This document shows, in pieces, positions 30,944 to 33,999 of a stretch of 33,999 nucleotides of DNA; within the stretch, counting starts at the first letter, position 1; the number at the start of each line of letters is the position of its first letter. Made by a program: the position numbers and the translations under genes. This stretch comes from a virus. The notes below the pieces were generated by a model. The model made no database searches. It had not been told where the DNA came from and saw only the letters and a program-made list of their open reading frames with translations. The DNA is taken from positions 1-33,999 of IMG/VR virus record IMGVR_UViG_3300020470_002062, one strand, 5' to 3'.

Positions 30944-33900
30944 ATGGCAGGTCCGAATCTAGCAGCACTGATTGAAAGTCAGCTTCCTGACTTCGTTGTC
31001 GAGGATTATCCCCTCGTAACGAATTTCCTGTCGAAATACTACGAAGCTTTATCAATTAGTGAAGGTCCACAGGACATTATCAACAATTTCGAGAAATATC
31101 TCGATGTTGATACCTTTTCACCTGAGGTTTTGGTTAAAACTGCAAATTTGCAGATCGAGATTCCTTTAGGAACCGCCAAAATCGATATTACAGTCGATAC
31201 GACTGATGGATTCCCTTCAAAGAATGGGATGATAATGATCGATCAAGAAATTTTCTTGTATTCGACTAAAACAAAGACAAAATTCCTGAATTGCATTAGA
31301 GGATATAGTGCAAAGACGAATGTAGGTGATTTATACAGTCCAGTTAAGTATCTGGATAGTGCTGCAGCAGAACATAAGGCATATGCTAAGGTTAACAACT
31401 TAAGCAACCTTCTTTTGGCTGCTTTAATCAAGAATTACGAAGAACAATATACTAGTGGTTTCCCATATCCTTATTTGAAGGATGAAACCAACAAAAATCT
31501 TCTTGTTAAGAAGATCAAGGACTTTTATAACGTTAAAGGTACTCCGCAATCACTGGAATTCATTTTCCAGATGCTTTTTAGCGTTAAACCTGATATCATC
31601 TATCCAAAAGAGAATGTCTTTAAGAATTCCGAGTCTGGATGGAACAGTAAAGAGTTATTAGTCGTAGAAGTTATATCTGGTGACATTAGAAAGATAGTTG
31701 GTAATGAAATAAGACAAACACCTGATCCATATAACCCCGAACTTACTGCAGCAACTGCAATTATCGACAATATAGTCGGTGAGCCTTACCAAGGTACCTT
31801 ACAGTACACTTTAACCATTTCACCTGGTAGTAAGAAGGGTACTTTTGCTATTGCACGTCGTTCATTCTTAATGAATGACCTTTCGGTTAATGCTGGTGAA
31901 GGAGATCGCATTGATGTGTTCTCTACGGTTGGTTTTCCTGCAAGAGATGGTCGTGTAGTCATTGGTAACGAAGAAATTACCTATAGTACTAAGACTGCGA
32001 CTCAATTTATCATTAAAGAGAGGGATGCTGTTAATACAGACAACAAACAGAACTACTCTCACTCTAAAGGAGTACGTTGTTTCACTAAAAACAACTTATC
32101 TGGTTTTTATCTTGATAATGGTGTTGAAAGAGAAGTTGAACTTCGTATTTACGGTTTGGTCTCTGGTTTGGCTGCATCTGGTATCGAACCAGAAGCAAGT
32201 GCTGGTCTAGAGTATGACGAAACAGCAGAAAGTTACTTTGATGTTGCTGCAGGAGGCATACCATATGTTTCTTTCAACAATATGGTTGAATTTAAGGATT
32301 CTGGATTCCAGGATGCCTTACCACTGTCTAATGAGTGGATTATAAACCAAGATCACTCTAAATTATCTGCTGCAGTCCCAAATAACGTTGGTACTAACAA
32401 TATTAAGGATAAAATTCTTTCTGACGTTACTGCAATCTACAGAGATTCAAAAAATTACTATATTGCGTCTTCTGGGTTCCCATCATATGCCGTTGGACCA
32501 TTCGACAACACTGCAACCCCTGAAGACCAAGAACATCTTAAGATTTTACCTAGAAAACCCATAAATGCGAGTGCAAAGCAAATTACAACTTCTAATGAAG
32601 TTGGATTATTCGTAAATGGTGTTTCTATGTTGAATCACAAGTCTAGCAATGGACTTGATTTCGGAAAAGTAACAAAAATCAATATTATTGACGGTGGACG
32701 TAATTATAGTGTTCCACCTACTGTTATTGTTGATGGAGACGCTACTGCTACTGCAGAAATCAATGGAATTGGAGAAGTAACTGCAGTTACTGTCACAAAT
32801 CCTGGTAGTGGGTATACTTCAACTCCTGATGTCACATTTACCTCTGGTTCAGGTGGTCAATTCACTGTTTTAGTTTCTCAAGGACAAATTGAGAACATTT
32901 ATCTGTCTATTGATCAAAATGCACAGATAATTGATGCAGGATCCAATTATACCGAAGCTCCTGACGTTTTCATTAGTGATTCTAGTGGAAAAGGTAAAGG
33001 TGCATTCTTTACTTGTCAAATTGACCCTACTGCTGGTGTAATTATTGGATTTACCAAACAATCAGGTGGATTTGACTATCAAGAGGCTACAACTACTATT
33101 ACACTCCTTTCTAGAGCAAGATCTGCTACTGCTACTGCAGAATTGACTAGATGGCAGTACAACAAGTACTTAGAGATGAGTGTTGACAATGGTAACGCTG
33201 CTGGTGTTGTAGATAACGCAAATGACCCTGCTTATGGGTTTGCCTACGGTCATATCATTGCTCCAACAAGTTTAAAGATTCAAAGACAAGATAATGTAGA
33301 TGGACAGGGTAACCCGCTAACTAATAAGAGTCATTCCCCTATATTGGGCTGGGCATATGACGGTAACCCCATTTATGGTAGCTTTGGCTACGACGATCCA
33401 TACCAAGATGTTACTGCTGCGAATCCTACGATCAAACGGATGGAATCCAGCTGGAGAATTAAAACAACTAGAGGATCCGACGCACCAAGCGAAACAACCT
33501 ACTCTTTAGGTCGTTTTACTAACGATTTCGAGTTTGTAGAACGTCTAGGTGATCTAGATGCTAATAATGGTCGTTTTTGCACTACACCCGAATTTCCAAA
33601 CGGTGTGTATGCATATTTTATGACTTCAGACTCAAATGAGGCACCTACTTTCCCATATTCGATCGGAGAGGCATTTTACAATGTTCCAGTCGAGGAAAAC
33701 TGGAAAAGTAAGTCTAGACAGTCTGAATTGCCATCTGGAGTCCGTAGAAAGATTGTAAACGCTTCTGAGGGAGTTGGAGAACTCTTAACTTCCAGAATTA
33801 GCGGAATTGAGTATGGACCTATTACAAATGTCGAGGTTCATCAATCTTCTTACAATTTCACGAATGAAGATGTTCTATATGTCGATAATTCCATTAATGA

Positions 33901-33999
33901 CAATGGAGATGGACTTTTTGCGGCTGTAGACCAAATTCAAGGTCAAACAGTTGCTTCTTTGTCTTGTAACACTCCAAAGAACAATTATTTCACTTGTGA
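30944..33999 (+). CDS. Large baseplate-type structural protein with YHYH-like segment, partial
   Basis: At least 1018 residues, open at the window end with no stop seen. Starts AGPNLAALIESQLPDFVVED three bases after gp6, with FYNVKGTPQSLEFIFQMLF (~ 192). The middle carries GxGY-type repeats (GRNYSVPPTVIV, NPGSGYTSTPDVTF, DAGSNYTEAPDVF). Around residue 800 is LGWAYDGNPIYGSFGYDD and GRFCTTPEFPNGVYAYFMT, resembling a YHYH domain. By position it may be the gp7-type wedge initiator, but similarity is not seen directly, so I call it only a baseplate-type protein. Confidence 0.75.
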   Translation, partial: MAGPNLAALIESQLPDFVVEDYPLVTNFLSKYYEALSISEGPQDIINNFEKYLDVDTFSPEVLVKTANLQIEIPLGTAKIDITVDTTDGFPSKNGMIMIDQEIFLYSTKTKTKFLNCIRGYSAKTNVGDLYSPVKYLDSAAAEHKAYAKVNNLSNLLLAALIKNYEEQYTSGFPYPYLKDETNKNLLVKKIKDFYNVKGTPQSLEFIFQMLFSVKPDIIYPKENVFKNSESGWNSKELLVVEVISGDIRKIVGNEIRQTPDPYNPELTAATAIIDNIVGEPYQGTLQYTLTISPGSKKGTFAIARRSFLMNDLSVNAGEGDRIDVFSTVGFPARDGRVVIGNEEITYSTKTATQFIIKERDAVNTDNKQNYSHSKGVRCFTKNNLSGFYLDNGVEREVELRIYGLVSGLAASGIEPEASAGLEYDETAESYFDVAAGGIPYVSFNNMVEFKDSGFQDALPLSNEWIINQDHSKLSAAVPNNVGTNNIKDKILSDVTAIYRDSKNYYIASSGFPSYAVGPFDNTATPEDQEHLKILPRKPINASAKQITTSNEVGLFVNGVSMLNHKSSNGLDFGKVTKINIIDGGRNYSVPPTVIVDGDATATAEINGIGEVTAVTVTNPGSGYTSTPDVTFTSGSGGQFTVLVSQGQIENIYLSIDQNAQIIDAGSNYTEAPDVFISDSSGKGKGAFFTCQIDPTAGVIIGFTKQSGGFDYQEATTTITLLSRARSATATAELTRWQYNKYLEMSVDNGNAAGVVDNANDPAYGFAYGHIIAPTSLKIQRQDNVDGQGNPLTNKSHSPILGWAYDGNPIYGSFGYDDPYQDVTAANPTIKRMESSWRIKTTRGSDAPSETTYSLGRFTNDFEFVERLGDLDANNGRFCTTPEFPNGVYAYFMTSDSNEAPTFPYSIGEAFYNVPVEENWKSKSRQSELPSGVRRKIVNASEGVGELLTSRISGIEYGPITNVEVHQSSYNFTNEDVLYVDNSINDNGDGLFAAVDQIQGQTVASLSCNTPKNNYFTC

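Noticed and set aside
1-33999. tRNA genes or CRISPR arrays
   Set aside because: Looked for cloverleaf-like or TTCGA-type arms and for regular repeat-spacer arrays; none seen by eye. Short tRNAs could still be missed without a search tool.

Overview
The window looks like part of the genome of a marine T4-like myovirus infecting cyanobacteria (a cyanomyovirus of Synechococcus or Prochlorococcus). The evidence is T4-type baseplate genes (gp25, gp6, a PAAR spike tip), long phage-type fibre genes, a compact purN-purC-purM purine cassette, three 2-oxoglutarate/Fe(II) oxygenases, CTAAATA late-promoter motifs, very dense packing with ATGA/TAATG overlaps, and A+T-rich DNA. Both ends cut through structural genes. 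Host assignment is inference from gene content.

Layout. (1) 1-9854: virion structural and tail-fibre genes: an fn3-like repeat fibre, two paralogous fibres sharing N- and C-terminal domains with an aromatic tip-like protein between them, and a 1408-residue beta-propeller-like protein. (2) 9885-10775: three small genes closed by a terminator. (3) 10825-16635: accessory operons with a zinc-ribbon peptide, two oxygenases, small unknowns, a putative restriction-endonuclease-like protein overlapping a DNA amino-methyltransferase, and more small unknowns. (4) 16647-17553 minus strand: a prolyl-4-hydroxylase-like oxygenase and a small Cys-containing protein. (5) 17592-19878: a small gene, then purN, purC, purM. 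(6) 19942-21475: a minus-strand small gene, then an early-type operon rich in tiny membrane proteins. (7) 21476-21809: a non-coding region with DnaA-box-like sites, A-rich repeats, palindromes and a near-consensus sigma70 promoter. (8) 21810-24628: small genes, many under 60 residues, with a higher-GC codon style than their surroundings. (9) 24771-33999: structural genes again: 835-residue virion protein, PAAR tip, SET-domain protein, gp25, gp6 and a large baseplate-type protein running off the end.

Regulation. Three promoter types are visible. Late CTAAATA boxes precede structural genes. Host-like sigma70 promoters (-35, 17 bp, -10) precede the 15687, 20312 and 21810 genes. A third class, found before eight accessory transcription units, has TATAAT, no recognisable -35, and an upstream element CAGTTNACAAASTGNCAC whose CAGT starts 48 bp before TATAAT in six of the eight (47 and 68 in the others). 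In three of these a terminator hairpin sits exactly between element and -10.

The strongest whole-window signal is that the tetranucleotide CATG appears to be absent. By eye I found none in 34 kb although CATA, CATC and CATT are common and roughly a hundred would be expected. This points to strong restriction-type selection and is notable beside the phage's own methyltransferase/endonuclease-like gene pair.
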